Shown here piece by piece: positions 1 through 7,889 of a stretch of 42,932 nucleotides of DNA (position 1 is its first letter; each line of letters opens with the position of its first letter). The notes under the pieces are model-generated. The model was not told the DNA's origin and did not search any database. It saw only the letters and a program-made list of their open reading frames with translations. This DNA is from CAIVVT01 sp963757265 (GTDB lineage: Bacteria > Acidobacteriota > Terriglobia > Bryobacterales > Bryobacteraceae). The translations under genes and the position numbers were made by a program. The DNA is taken from contig CAVWRA010000002.1 in assembly GCA_963757265.1 (NCBI GenBank), positions 1 through 42,932 on the forward strand, given 5' to 3'.

Positions 1-246
1 CGTCCGGCGGTGATGCTAACCACCGGCTTCAACGATCCGCGCGTGATCTCCTGGGAGCCGGCCAAGCTGGCCGCACGCCTGCAGGCGGCTACCACGAGCG
101 GCAAGCCCATTGTGCTGAGAGTGGATTACGAGGCGGGACACGGAATCGGTTCCACGAAGACCCAGCACCAGGAGCTGTTTGCCGACGAGGTGAGCTTCCT
201 GCTGTGGCAGTTCGGCGCGCCCGAGTTTCAGCCGCAGAGGAAGTGA
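1..246 (+). CDS. Prolyl oligopeptidase family (S9A) serine peptidase, C-terminal end (partial)
   Basis: The reading frame is open from the first base, so this is only the last 81 codons of a longer gene. The peptide carries LTTGFNDPRV followed by AGHGIGST. In prolyl oligopeptidases these segments hold the catalytic Asp and His of the Ser-Asp-His triad at the end of the alpha/beta-hydrolase domain, and FLLWQFG near the end is typical of the family's last helix. The serine, the beta-propeller and any signal peptide lie outside the window. Family members cleave short proline-containing peptides; the location (cytosol or periplasm) cannot be judged from this fragment. Family assignment is firm, substrate is not. 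Confidence 0.85.
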   Translation, partial: RPAVMLTTGFNDPRVISWEPAKLAARLQAATTSGKPIVLRVDYEAGHGIGSTKTQHQELFADEVSFLLWQFGAPEFQPQRK

Positions 247-513
247 AGCCGCTGCGGCCGGTTGCGGGACTGGATAGGCAAGAAGACGATTGGGGCAAAG
301 CCAACCCCGGCGCGGACCTCCATCGCGCATCCTGCCACTTTTCGGGAACGCCGTTTACCGCCCGGAACCCGAGAACTGCGTCAAGTCCTCATCCGACCGC
401 AACCACCCGGGCCGGCCTGAAGGAACCGGGTTCTTGCGTCTACCGGCTCCAGGACGGCCCATAGGCGGCGCGGAGGGTATCGGGAATCGTCCCACGTCTC
501 GACGATCGGGTTC

Positions 514-1104
514 TTACGCTTTGACGAACGTGGTCAGCCCTCTGCGGCTACGCTCGCGAAGCTGGCAGGTGCGCAGCTCGTCGGCCAGGGCTTCCAGGCT
601 GGGGACGCCGTAGATGTAGAAATTGGTCAGCTCGGCGTCGGAAGAAAACAGGTGCAGCGAGGCCTGACCCACGAGCCGCATGCCGAGCGATTTATGGAGC
701 TCGAAGTGATCGATGCGGAACAGTTCCAGGCTCTCCTGCATCTGGGAGAACAAGCCATGCCGGAGTTTGATGCGCTGGGTGGTGATCTCGTAATGGGTGC
801 TGACGCTCTTCACGTAATAGCCCAGGAAGACGAGCGCCAGGAACAGGGCGACGCCCAGCGCGACATACTTTGGATTCGCGCCGGCCATGGCGGCAACCAC
901 GGCGGCGGCGATGACCAAAAGGATGGGCAGCACCTGGCCGACGCTGTAAACCATCGCGGGGTGGCCGACGTAGAGGTCCTTCTCGACCTCGGCCTCCTTG
1001 GTGGCCGCGAAAGCGCTGAGATCGGTATTGCAGAAGCGGCATTTGATGGCTACCGCCTTGATGGTCTCTCCACACACCGGGCAGGGCTTGGTATCTGCTT
1101 CCAT
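514..1104 (-). CDS. Zinc-ribbon and bacterial PH (bPH2) domain membrane protein
   Basis: The 196-residue product begins with a zinc ribbon, two CxxC pairs (CPVCG and CRFC) at about residues 8-25. Two hydrophobic segments follow at about 60-105, and then a domain of the DUF304/YdbT (bPH2) type, recognisable by HYEITTQRIKLRHGLF and LELFRIDHFEL. Such proteins sit in the cytoplasmic membrane with the PH-like fold in the cytoplasm; their role is generally unknown. The ATG is supported by GAGGAG about 6 nt upstream. It is the last gene of a leftward group of small envelope-type genes. Architecture is clear; function is not. Confidence 0.8.
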   Translation of the reverse strand: MEADTKPCPVCGETIKAVAIKCRFCNTDLSAFAATKEAEVEKDLYVGHPAMVYSVGQVLPILLVIAAAVVAAMAGANPKYVALGVALFLALVFLGYYVKSVSTHYEITTQRIKLRHGLFSQMQESLELFRIDHFELHKSLGMRLVGQASLHLFSSDAELTNFYIYGVPSLEALADELRTCQLRERSRRGLTTFVKA

Positions 1105-1235
1105 GCTTGCTCCTCGTCAGCTAAGGCATACACGGTTCAGCATCAAATATAGCAACGGCCCTTCGGGGGATGCGCATGGATACAGACGCATCGCCGGGGC
1201 AAATTGGAAAGTCTCTCCGGCAGTGGCTGAGCGAC

Positions 1236-1511
1236 TCAGCGCCGGAACTGGCGATGCGCACTGCCACCCAACGCGCCCACATCAATGATCACGGCAATCA
1301 GCAGCCACAAGAGGTTGACTCCCGTTGTCGGCATGCGACTGTTAATCTCCCAGGCGTAGACGATCGTGGTGAGCGGCAGGAAAATGAAGCCGAGCACTGG
1401 CAGCAGCAGACCACCGGGGAATGCGCGCTGCAGGTAGGTCCCGAGGAACCACATCAACGCCAGCGCGACACGCGGAAACAACACAACGACGAACACGAGC
1501 AAGCAAGGCAT
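1236..1511 (-). CDS. Small hydrophobic membrane protein, unknown function
   Basis: This 91-residue protein has two or three hydrophobic stretches: the N-terminus with LLVFVVVLFP, a central segment containing LPVLGFIFLPLTTIVYAW, and a C-terminal LLWLLIAVIIDVGAL. The middle motif PLTTIVYAWEIN resembles small uncharacterised membrane proteins found in many soil bacteria. The ATG has GGAGA about 6 nt upstream. It lies between the FVDDP-domain gene at 1546-2040 and the PH-domain gene at 514-1104, on the same strand. No catalytic motif is visible. It is probably a real inner-membrane protein of unknown job. Confidence 0.6.
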   Translation of the reverse strand: MPCLLVFVVVLFPRVALALMWFLGTYLQRAFPGGLLLPVLGFIFLPLTTIVYAWEINSRMPTTGVNLLWLLIAVIIDVGALGGSAHRQFRR

Positions 1512-1545
1512 AGTCAGTCTCCGGCCGGGCAGAACCCGTCAGCTC

Positions 1546-2040
1546 CTAAACCGCAAGCAGACGGCCGAAGAAGGACCGATAGCGGCGCAGCGCCAGGCGC
1601 AGATCCTCGGTCGAAACGGTCTTATCGCTCTCCCACTGCCGTTCCAGTTTCGCCCGTTCCTCCGCAAACACTTCCGCCAGGCGCTTCATCGTCACCTCGA
1701 CCAGACCATCCGCCGCCTCCACGGTGTGGCGCGGGTCATCTACAAAGGTCCCCTGAATTGTAGCCCAGCGATCGCGAAACTCCTGCGCCTCGTGGTGCGT
1801 AAAGAGCGGCGTCGCCAGTTCTTCGGTCGCCACGCCGGATGCGGCTCCGGACAGTGCGATGCCGCTATCGGCGGCGGCCTCGACGCCCCCGGCGCAGCAG
1901 TGCTTCCCTGGCAGTTCTGCTTCGTTTGGTTGGACCGCAAGGTCTTGCCTCAACGACGTTGGCCCGGCTACTTCGCCAGCCACAGGCGTCAGCGTGAATT
2001 CCGCGCTTCTCGGCTGTTCTCTTTTTTCTAGTTCGGTCAT
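1546..2040 (-). CDS. Hypothetical protein with FVDDP-type helical domain (paralogue 1)
   Basis: The product is about 164 residues. The N-terminal half is low-complexity and probably disordered. The C-terminal part is a helical domain (about residues 85-164) with WATIQGTFVDDPR, an AD-L-EV segment and a final STEDLRLALRRYRSFF. The same order of motifs occurs in the neighbouring gene at 2110-2577 (RIQSHFVDDPAG, STEELRQAMVHYRTLF), so the two are paralogues from an old tandem duplication. I chose the ATG at 2040, which has GGAGA 8 nt upstream; an in-frame ATG at 2070 is possible. I know of no defined function for this domain, which recurs in Acidobacteria-like genomes. Confidence 0.6.
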   Translation of the reverse strand: MTELEKREQPRSAEFTLTPVAGEVAGPTSLRQDLAVQPNEAELPGKHCCAGGVEAAADSGIALSGAASGVATEELATPLFTHHEAQEFRDRWATIQGTFVDDPRHTVEAADGLVEVTMKRLAEVFAEERAKLERQWESDKTVSTEDLRLALRRYRSFFGRLLAV

Positions 2041-2109
2041 CGGATTGTCTCCATTTCTTCTCCCAGACATTCAATTCCTAATCGGCGATTGCTTTGGAAT
2101 CCCTGGGCT

Positions 2110-2577
2110 TTAGGATGCAGCCTTCGTCAAGGGCCTTGCCGGCTCGCCGACCAGCTCGTCAAAGAGCGTCCGGTAATGAACCATTGCCTGGCGCAATTCT
2201 TCCGTGCTGGCCTTCCCCCCCGCCTGGCGCAGCGCGACTTCGTGAGCCGACCGGTAGTTCTCGCGAACCAGTGGATCACTGACCGCGATATCGGCCGCCC
2301 GTTTTTCGAAGTTGCTGACTGGACATCCCCGCGTGGTCAGCACCTCGCCCAGCAGCAAGTCCGCTTCTTTGACCGCGCCGGCCGGGTCGTCCACGAAGTG
2401 CGACTGGATTCTACGCCAGGACTCCAGGAAACGCGTATGATCGGCTGCCGCCAGCGGCAGCAGTTTTTGACCCCGGCTTTTCCGGCGTAAAACGACTATG
2501 CCGACGATCAGAACGAGAACCGCGATGACCACAATGATCACGGCCACTTCAGTTGTGCTTAATGTTGTCAGACTCAC
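2110..2577 (-). CDS. Membrane-anchored FVDDP-domain protein (paralogue 2)
   Basis: This 155-residue protein starts with GTG behind a GGAAG ribosome site. Its first 30 residues form one strongly hydrophobic segment (AVIIVVIAVLVLIVGIVVL) followed by positive residues (RRKSRG), so the rest should face the cytoplasm. The soluble part repeats the helical domain of the gene at 1546-2040: WRRIQSHFVDDPAG, ADLLLGEVL, then STEELRQAMVHYRTLFDEL. The anchored and soluble versions side by side suggest they act together, perhaps as partners at the membrane. That is inference; no enzyme motif is seen. Confidence 0.65.
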   Translation of the reverse strand: MSLTTLSTTEVAVIIVVIAVLVLIVGIVVLRRKSRGQKLLPLAAADHTRFLESWRRIQSHFVDDPAGAVKEADLLLGEVLTTRGCPVSNFEKRAADIAVSDPLVRENYRSAHEVALRQAGGKASTEELRQAMVHYRTLFDELVGEPARPLTKAAS

Positions 2578-2722
2578 GCTCTTCCTACCCTTCCGATACC
2601 ACTTCTTCTGCTTAGCCTCAGATCCGCCAGCTGGAGCCGAACGCAGCCGTACCCGGCCTCATCGGCTCCAGCTTTGTCCTGCTTCCACTACACGGACCTT
2701 GTCCAATGGCCAGCCGTCGCTC

Positions 2723-2800
2723 TCAGCGCCAACGCGAATATCCATATCCGCCGCCACCGAGCAGCAACAGCACTACAAGAACAATCAATATCGTCATCAT
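2723..2800 (-). CDS. 25-residue single-pass membrane peptide
   Basis: A very short frame on the minus strand encodes 25 residues: two initial Met, a hydrophobic run (ILIVLVVLLLL), a glycine stretch (GGGGYGY) and a basic end (SRWR). A purine-rich GGAAAGAGG lies just upstream of the tandem ATG ATG. Peptides of this pattern, a short hydrophobic helix then Gly/Tyr then SRWR-like end, recur as small annotated proteins in many bacteria, which supports a real gene. It precedes the FVDDP genes on the same strand and may share their transcript. Function unknown. The second ATG at 2797 could also be the start. Confidence 0.5.
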   Translation of the reverse strand: MMTILIVLVVLLLLGGGGYGYSRWR

Positions 2801-3089
2801 TTCTTGCCTCTTTCCTTCATCCCTTCATCCACTGCAGTGCAGATTGGGGACCAAAGCGGAATGTGTGGGAAAACAAGCTGAACGCCTTAGGCTCCCGCAG
2901 GTCGTGAGGTGCAACTCCTGCCGTTGACCAGGCAAGAACTGCGCCTCCGCCCCCGCCATCGCAACCTGTGAACCTTCCCCGCCCGCCCGCAGATGTGCCC
3001 CGAGTGTGCTCCAAATCGTGCAAAAGCGGGCCACGGGCCCGAAAGCGGCACTGGCCGCGGAATGGCCTGAAAAGTGCCCATTGCCGGTT

Positions 3090-4097
3090 ATGCGCACAAC
3101 TTATCTACTGGCGGTAACCGCTTCGATTCTGGCGCTGGCCGGCGCGGGCGCGGCCGGACCGACGAAGAAGCACGCTGTTGCCCAGGCCACCCGGAGTCTG
3201 GCCGCGAACGGTATAGAGGATGCAACCAAGACCGGCGCGGTGGGGCCGGGAGCGACTGGGCCAAGGGTGGTGCGGGCGCAGATTCTGCTGGACCGCGCCC
3301 ATTTCTCGCCGGGCCAGATCGACGGCGTCTACGGCGACGATTTCGCGGTTGCGGTCAAGGGATATCAGGAGAACCACGGTCTGAAGCCGACGGGCACAAT
3401 CGACGCACAGACGTGGGGCCTGCTCAATAGCGATGCCGGCCCGCTTCTCGTGACCTACACGATTACCAGAGTGGATGAGAGGGGCCCGTTCCAAAAGGCG
3501 CCGGACGACATCGTGGAAAAGGCCAAGCTGAAGTGGCTGGGCTTCGAAACGCCGGGCGACGAGCTGGGCGAGAGGTTCCATTGCTCGCCCAAGCTGCTGG
3601 GCGAGCTGAATTCCGGCACGAAGCTGGACACGGCGGGGGAGCGGATCAGCGTGCCGAATGTGCGGCGCGCCGCCGTGGCTCGGCGGGCCTTGCGCGTAGT
3701 GGTGTCGAAGTCCAAACGCACGGTCATCGCCTACGGCGTCGGCGACAAAGAACTGGCGCAGTATCCGGCGACCATCGGCGACAGCCACGATCCGCTGCCG
3801 ATTGGCGATTGGAACGTCACGAAGGTGGTGCCCTTCCCGTGGTTCAACTATGACCCGAATCTGTTCTGGAACCCGGACCCGAAAAAGGCGCAGGCAGTGC
3901 TCGCGCCGGGCCCGAGAGGTCCTGTCGGCACAATCTGGATCGGCCTCACGAAAGAACATTATGGAATCCATGGGACGCCGGATCCGGGCCATATCCGGCA
4001 CGACGAATCGGCCGGGTGCGTCCGGCTGACGAACTGGGATGTGGACAATCTGTCGCACATGGTACGGCCGGGCACGCCGGTCGTTCTGGAGGAATAG
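3090..4097 (+). CDS. Secreted L,D-transpeptidase (YkuD) with peptidoglycan-binding domain
   Basis: I place the start at the ATG at 3090 because it begins a clear signal peptide (MRTTYLLAVTASILALAGAG); the frame stays open upstream to 3006, but that extension is not signal-like. The mature protein has a PG_binding_1 domain at about residues 50-115 (SPGQIDGVYGD, GLKPTGTIDAQTWGLL), a linker with a LysM-like segment, and a YkuD catalytic domain at about 205-335. The active-site motif is complete: HGTPDP, a second His, and SAGCVRL holding the nucleophilic Cys. The enzyme makes 3-3 cross-links in peptidoglycan or attaches proteins to it, in the periplasm. An M23 peptidase gene follows 2 nt later, so the pair forms a cell-wall unit. 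Confidence 0.9.
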   Translation: MRTTYLLAVTASILALAGAGAAGPTKKHAVAQATRSLAANGIEDATKTGAVGPGATGPRVVRAQILLDRAHFSPGQIDGVYGDDFAVAVKGYQENHGLKPTGTIDAQTWGLLNSDAGPLLVTYTITRVDERGPFQKAPDDIVEKAKLKWLGFETPGDELGERFHCSPKLLGELNSGTKLDTAGERISVPNVRRAAVARRALRVVVSKSKRTVIAYGVGDKELAQYPATIGDSHDPLPIGDWNVTKVVPFPWFNYDPNLFWNPDPKKAQAVLAPGPRGPVGTIWIGLTKEHYGIHGTPDPGHIRHDESAGCVRLTNWDVDNLSHMVRPGTPVVLEE

Positions 4098-4099
4098 CG

Positions 4100-4654
4100 G
4101 TGCGGCTCTGGATTTGTATTATCGGCCTGTGCGCCGTGTTGCTCGCTATCAATGTGCTGGCTGTTCGCGCGCCGGCTGTTGGCGCATCGGCCGTTCGCGT
4201 GAGCTCCTCCATTCTCGAGATGAGCCCGCCCATTCGCGGACTCGCCCTCGCGGATCTGCGCGATATGTTCACCGAGATTCACAATGGACATCCGCACCAG
4301 GCGATCGACATCATGGAGCCGAAAGGGACAGCCGTGCGGGCGGTAGTTTCTGGAACCATCCGCAGACTTTTCCTCAGCAAACCGGGCGGCAACACGATCT
4401 ACCTGTTCGACGAAAGCGAAGTTTATTGCTACTACTACGCGCACTTGGAGGAGTACGCGAATGGGTTGCGGGAGGGCATGCGGGTCGGGCGGGGAGACGT
4501 CATCGGCTATGTGGGATCGTCGGGCAATGCGGATCAGCACGCGCCGCACCTGCATTTTGCGATTTTCGAATTGGGACCGCAAAGGGTTTGGTGGCAAGGA
4601 GAGGCTGTCGATCCATATCCTGGCCTCGTCGCCGCTGTGAAGCGGACGCAATAG
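4100..4654 (+). CDS. Secreted M23 family metallopeptidase (LytM-like)
   Basis: The start is the GTG at 4100, 2 nt after the transpeptidase stop and behind GGAGGA at 4088-4093. It encodes 184 residues with an N-terminal hydrophobic signal or anchor (WICIIGLCAVLLAINVL). The M23 zinc site is present: HQAID (His and Asp ligands of the HxxxD motif) at about residue 65 and HLHF at about residue 152. DVIGYVGSSGNA and YYYAHLEEYA are also typical. M23 enzymes cut peptide bonds in peptidoglycan. The tight coupling to the L,D-transpeptidase suggests coordinated wall cutting and cross-linking. The length is that of a bare catalytic domain. Confidence 0.88.
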   Translation: MRLWICIIGLCAVLLAINVLAVRAPAVGASAVRVSSSILEMSPPIRGLALADLRDMFTEIHNGHPHQAIDIMEPKGTAVRAVVSGTIRRLFLSKPGGNTIYLFDESEVYCYYYAHLEEYANGLREGMRVGRGDVIGYVGSSGNADQHAPHLHFAIFELGPQRVWWQGEAVDPYPGLVAAVKRTQ

Positions 4655-5154
4655 GGGGGAGATCACCTGCTGCCGTCGACGCCGAACGAATTCGCCAGTG
4701 AGGACGTGGTCCAGAGCGCAGTCCGGTCAGTGTCAACCGGCTGAGGACTAACATCGGGCCTGGTACAGAAAAGACCGGGCCGACCAAGCCGGAGTTATAC
4801 TCTCTATCTGGTGCAAGACCGCCATGGCGACCCAAATCGCTGATTTCTACGCATTGAGGAGCAGTCCATTGCCTGAGAATCTTCGTAGGCAGATTCGGAA
4901 CGCGTGATCCCGCCGGCCTGGCTTTCCGGCATTGGCCTGCATCGAATCGAGGAGTTAACTACCCGCCCGCTGCGTGAACGCCCCAAGGGCCTCTAACATG
5001 GCAGTATTCTGGAAACGGCCGTTCTTCCACAGGCACCCCGGGACGGGTCCCGCGGCGAGCGAGGCGGACTTGCGCAGCCCTCCAGTCCCGCCGGCCGTCA
5101 GCGTTTCGCAGCGGCACCTCCCAAACTCCAATCAGTGGGCGATGGTCATGCTGT
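4655..5154 (+). other. Gap of about 500 bases, no gene supported
   Basis: No frame here has recognisable protein motifs, and I see no tRNA, terminator hairpin or repeat. The last 150 bases may include the degraded 5' end of the transporter gene that follows, since the recognisable transporter frame begins abruptly at 5155 without a normal start. Confidence 0.4.
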
Positions 5155-5603
5155 TTGGTCACCATTGCGGCGCTGTACTTTGCCCGCGAAATTCTGATCC
5201 CGCTGGCATTTGCTCTCATTCTGACGTTCGTTTTGAGCCCTGTGGTCGCGCTTCTGCAAAGAATCACGCATCGGCCGCGTGCCGTCGGTAGCCGTGACCG
5301 TCCTGGTTACCATGGCGGCGGCCGGCGGCGTTGTCTGGATCATCGCAATTCAGCTCGTTGACGTCGCCCAGGAGCTTCCCAGGTACCGCCAGAACATTCA
5401 CGCCAAGATGGAAGCGCTGCGCATTCCCACGAAGGGACCGTTAGGCCTTGCGGCCAACAGCATGAAGGAAATCGCGCGCGAACTTTCCAGCCCGTGGGCA
5501 CCCCCTGCGGCGCCAGGTCCTGCGGCGCAGAATCGGAAGCAGCGCACTGCGCCGAGTACTCCCGCGCCTCCCCTGCCCGTACAGATCGTGCAACAGCCGG
5601 CCA
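5155..5603 (+). pseudogene. AI-2E family transporter, N-terminal part in two shifted frames
   Basis: The N-terminal membrane part of the transporter is readable only by changing frame. From 5155 one frame gives ALYFAREILIPLAFALIL and LSPVVALLQR, the classic first helices of the AI-2E (PerM) family. Near 5270-5280 the homology moves to the next frame, with VTVLVTMAAAGGVVWIIAIQ and a periplasmic-type region ending VQIVQQPANG. Near 5604-5620 it moves again into the long frame at 5604-6947. Together these are the expected consecutive parts of one gene. Either the gene is inactivated by two small indels or the assembly has base errors here. The true start codon is not identifiable. Confidence 0.7.
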
Positions 5604-6947
5604 ATGGATTGGACTACCTTCGTCGATCTGGTCCAGCCCGTTCTTCGGCCTGTGGCGCTGACAGGACTTGTCCTGATCTTCACGGTCTTCATGCTGATCA
5701 AGAGATTCGACTTGAGGCATCGTCTTTTCCGGCTGGTCGGACTCGGTCAGATCAACATCATGACGCAAGCGCTCGACGACGCGGCGCAACGTGTCAGCCG
5801 ATACCTGTTGATGCAGGTCCTGGTCAATGCCGGCTTTGGAACTCTGTTCGGATTCGGTCTGTACTGCATTGGCGTGCCCAATCCCGCGCTATGGGGAGTC
5901 GTCGCCGGCCTCCTGCGCATCGTGCCGTATGTCGGCACGATGGTCGCCGCCGCGCTGCCGATCGCACTCTCGTTGGCGGCTTTTGACAGCTGGCTGCCGC
6001 CGCTGCTGGTGTTCCTGCTGTTTGCCGGCCTCGAACTGATCATTGCCAACTTCGTCGAGCCGTGGCTTTACGGGGCGAACACGGGAATCTCTTCGTTGGC
6101 GCTGCTGGTGGCGGCTGTCTTTTGGACTGTTCTGTGGGGACCCGCCGGTCTTATCCTGTCTACGCCTCTCACCGTTTGCGTCGTTGTGCTGGGCCGCTAC
6201 GTTCCTCAACTCTCTTTTCTTCATATCCTGCTGGGGGATGAAGAAGTTCTGGGGGCGGAAGCTCAGATCTACCAGCGCTTACTGGCGATGGACCAACCGG
6301 AGGCGCACGCGATTGTGGACCGGTTCTTGAAAGAAAAACCCCTGGTGGAGTTATACGATTCGGTGCTCATACCTGCTTTGAGCCTGGCCGAGCAGGATCG
6401 CCACAAAGGGGCGATTGACACAACCAGGGAGGAGTTTCTCTTTCTCAGCATCAACGAAATGATTACCGAGCTTTCGGAGTACCAACTGGCGCACGATTCA
6501 TCGCCAGCCGAAGATGCCGCGGCGGAATCAGGCCCGGCGGAGCGTCTCAGCGCCAGGATACTCTGCCTTCCCGCAAACGATCGGGCCGATGAGGTCACGG
6601 CCGCCATGCTGGCGCAGCTCCTGGAGCAGGCGGGCCACGCGGCTCTGTCTCTTCCGATCGCCCACGCTTCCCCCGCGGAGTTGCTGGCGTTGATTGAGAA
6701 AAGACAAGACGACGTCATCTGCATCTCCGCATTGCCGCCTTATGCCTTTCCACCCGCGCGGACGATGTGCAAACTGATTCGGGAACGCTTTCCCAAACTC
6801 AAGCTGGTCGTCGGAGTCTGGGGGTTCAGTGGCGATACGGAGAAGGCCAAGGCGCGTTTCGAACGAACCCAACCAGATCGATTGGTCACGAGCATGGCGC
6901 AGGCGGTCGAGCAGATTCAGGAGCTGATCCGGCCCAAGGCGTCATGA
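5604..6947 (+). CDS. AI-2E family transporter, C-terminal part with B12-binding-like domain
   Basis: This 447-codon frame holds the last helices of an AI-2E/PerM transporter: LTGLVLIFTVFMLIKR, GVPNPALWGVVAGLLRIVPY, ELIIANFVEPWLYG and TPLTVCVVVLGRYV, up to about residue 205. A cytoplasmic extension of about 240 residues follows. It ends in an alternating beta/alpha segment (RILCLPANDRADEVTAAML, DDVICISALPPYAF, LKLVVGVWGF) that resembles a cobalamin-binding fold but lacks the DxHxxG cobalamin-binding motif. Such extended forms exist in the family. The N-terminal half of the transporter sits upstream in other frames, so this frame alone would give only a partial transporter; the ATG at 5604 is probably not a natural start. 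Confidence 0.72.
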   Translation: MDWTTFVDLVQPVLRPVALTGLVLIFTVFMLIKRFDLRHRLFRLVGLGQINIMTQALDDAAQRVSRYLLMQVLVNAGFGTLFGFGLYCIGVPNPALWGVVAGLLRIVPYVGTMVAAALPIALSLAAFDSWLPPLLVFLLFAGLELIIANFVEPWLYGANTGISSLALLVAAVFWTVLWGPAGLILSTPLTVCVVVLGRYVPQLSFLHILLGDEEVLGAEAQIYQRLLAMDQPEAHAIVDRFLKEKPLVELYDSVLIPALSLAEQDRHKGAIDTTREEFLFLSINEMITELSEYQLAHDSSPAEDAAAESGPAERLSARILCLPANDRADEVTAAMLAQLLEQAGHAALSLPIAHASPAELLALIEKRQDDVICISALPPYAFPPARTMCKLIRERFPKLKLVVGVWGFSGDTEKAKARFERTQPDRLVTSMAQAVEQIQELIRPKAS

Positions 6948-7206
6948 CATGGCGCATTTTTCCGCCGGCGCGACATGAGGACGGTGTCTTCCTATCTATA
7001 GTTGCAATCCATACTGCCGCATACAGAAAAGATAGCTGGCGGTCTCCTGAGAAGCGGACACGCATCCCCTAAATTAGGGCGAGAACATAGCCTGTTTTGG
7101 GGGTGACGCGGGATGGCCAGGCGCGCATAATTTCACCCGGGTGTCGGACCGAACCCTCCGGCAGGGTAGTCCGCGCCCAGAAAGAATCACAGGAGACGGT
7201 GTTTCC

Positions 7207-7551
7207 ATGAAGAAACTGATCGCAGCTCTCGCATTCGCCGCTTTCGCGACCGTGGCCTTCGCACAGGCCCCGGCCACGACCACCACGGTGAAGACCACCA
7301 AGACGAAGAAGACGGTTGTCGCGGCGGTCCCTGCGCCGACGGCGCAGGAAATCGCCGACGCCAAGGCCAAGGGCATGGTGTGGGTCAACACCAGCACCAA
7401 AGCCTATCACCACAACGAAAGCAAGTATTACGGCAAGACCAAGCAGGGCAAGTTCATGACCGAGGACGATGCCAAGGCGGCCGGCTTCACGGCTGCAAAG
7501 GAACCCGCGGCCAAGCCCGCAGCCAAGAAGAAGACCACTGCAGCGAAGTAA
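7207..7551 (+). CDS. Small secreted lysine/alanine-rich protein
   Basis: The ATG at 7207 follows GGAGA and opens a signal peptide (MKKLIAALAFAAFATVAFAQ) with a plausible AFA-Q cleavage. The 114-residue product then has a threonine/lysine-rich linker (TTVKTTKTKKTVV), a short conserved domain with GMVWVNTSTKAYHHNESKYY and TKQGKFMTEDDAKAAGF, and a Lys/Ala/Pro tail (AKPAAKKKTTAAK) like that of DNA- or polyanion-binding proteins. The VWVNT...YYGKTKQGK...MTE.DA...G pattern recurs in small secreted proteins of Acidobacteria-like genomes; I know no function for it. A strong terminator follows, so it is probably transcribed alone. Confidence 0.7.
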   Translation: MKKLIAALAFAAFATVAFAQAPATTTTVKTTKTKKTVVAAVPAPTAQEIADAKAKGMVWVNTSTKAYHHNESKYYGKTKQGKFMTEDDAKAAGFTAAKEPAAKPAAKKKTTAAK

Positions 7552-7576
7552 GTTCCAGTTACTCAAGGAACGCAAG

Positions 7577-7603
7577 CGGGCCGGCCACCAACCGGCCCGT
7601 TTT
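7577..7603 (+). terminator. Rho-independent terminator after the small secreted protein
   Basis: An 8-bp GC stem (CGGGCCGG paired with CCGGCCCG, loop of 7) is followed directly by TTTT. It lies 26 nt after the stop codon of the gene at 7207-7551. Confidence 0.85.
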
Positions 7604-7889
7604 CGTCTTGTCGCCCCTGAAAGACGCCCTACGATGCGACCCAGACAAGAATTGATTGCGGCGCGCGGCACAGGACGGGGCTGACGAGCAGTCGCAAGAG
7701 GGCGCAAAGAGTCGCCGCCGAGATGTTATGGATTAGCCTGCGAACGCTGCAGAACCGGTTCGCCACACTGCGCGAAGAGGCCAAGCTGGCAACTCCGGAT
7801 TCTTGAAAGGCGCGCCCCGCCGCGGCCCTTATCTAGTTCTGCCGCCGTGCCGTATGCTATGACTGGTTTCGATCTGGCTTCAGTCTGAG

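Noticed and set aside
3105..4058. 317-codon minus-strand frame opposite the L,D-transpeptidase
   Set aside because: Shadow frame; the transpeptidase catalytic motif and signal peptide are on the plus strand.
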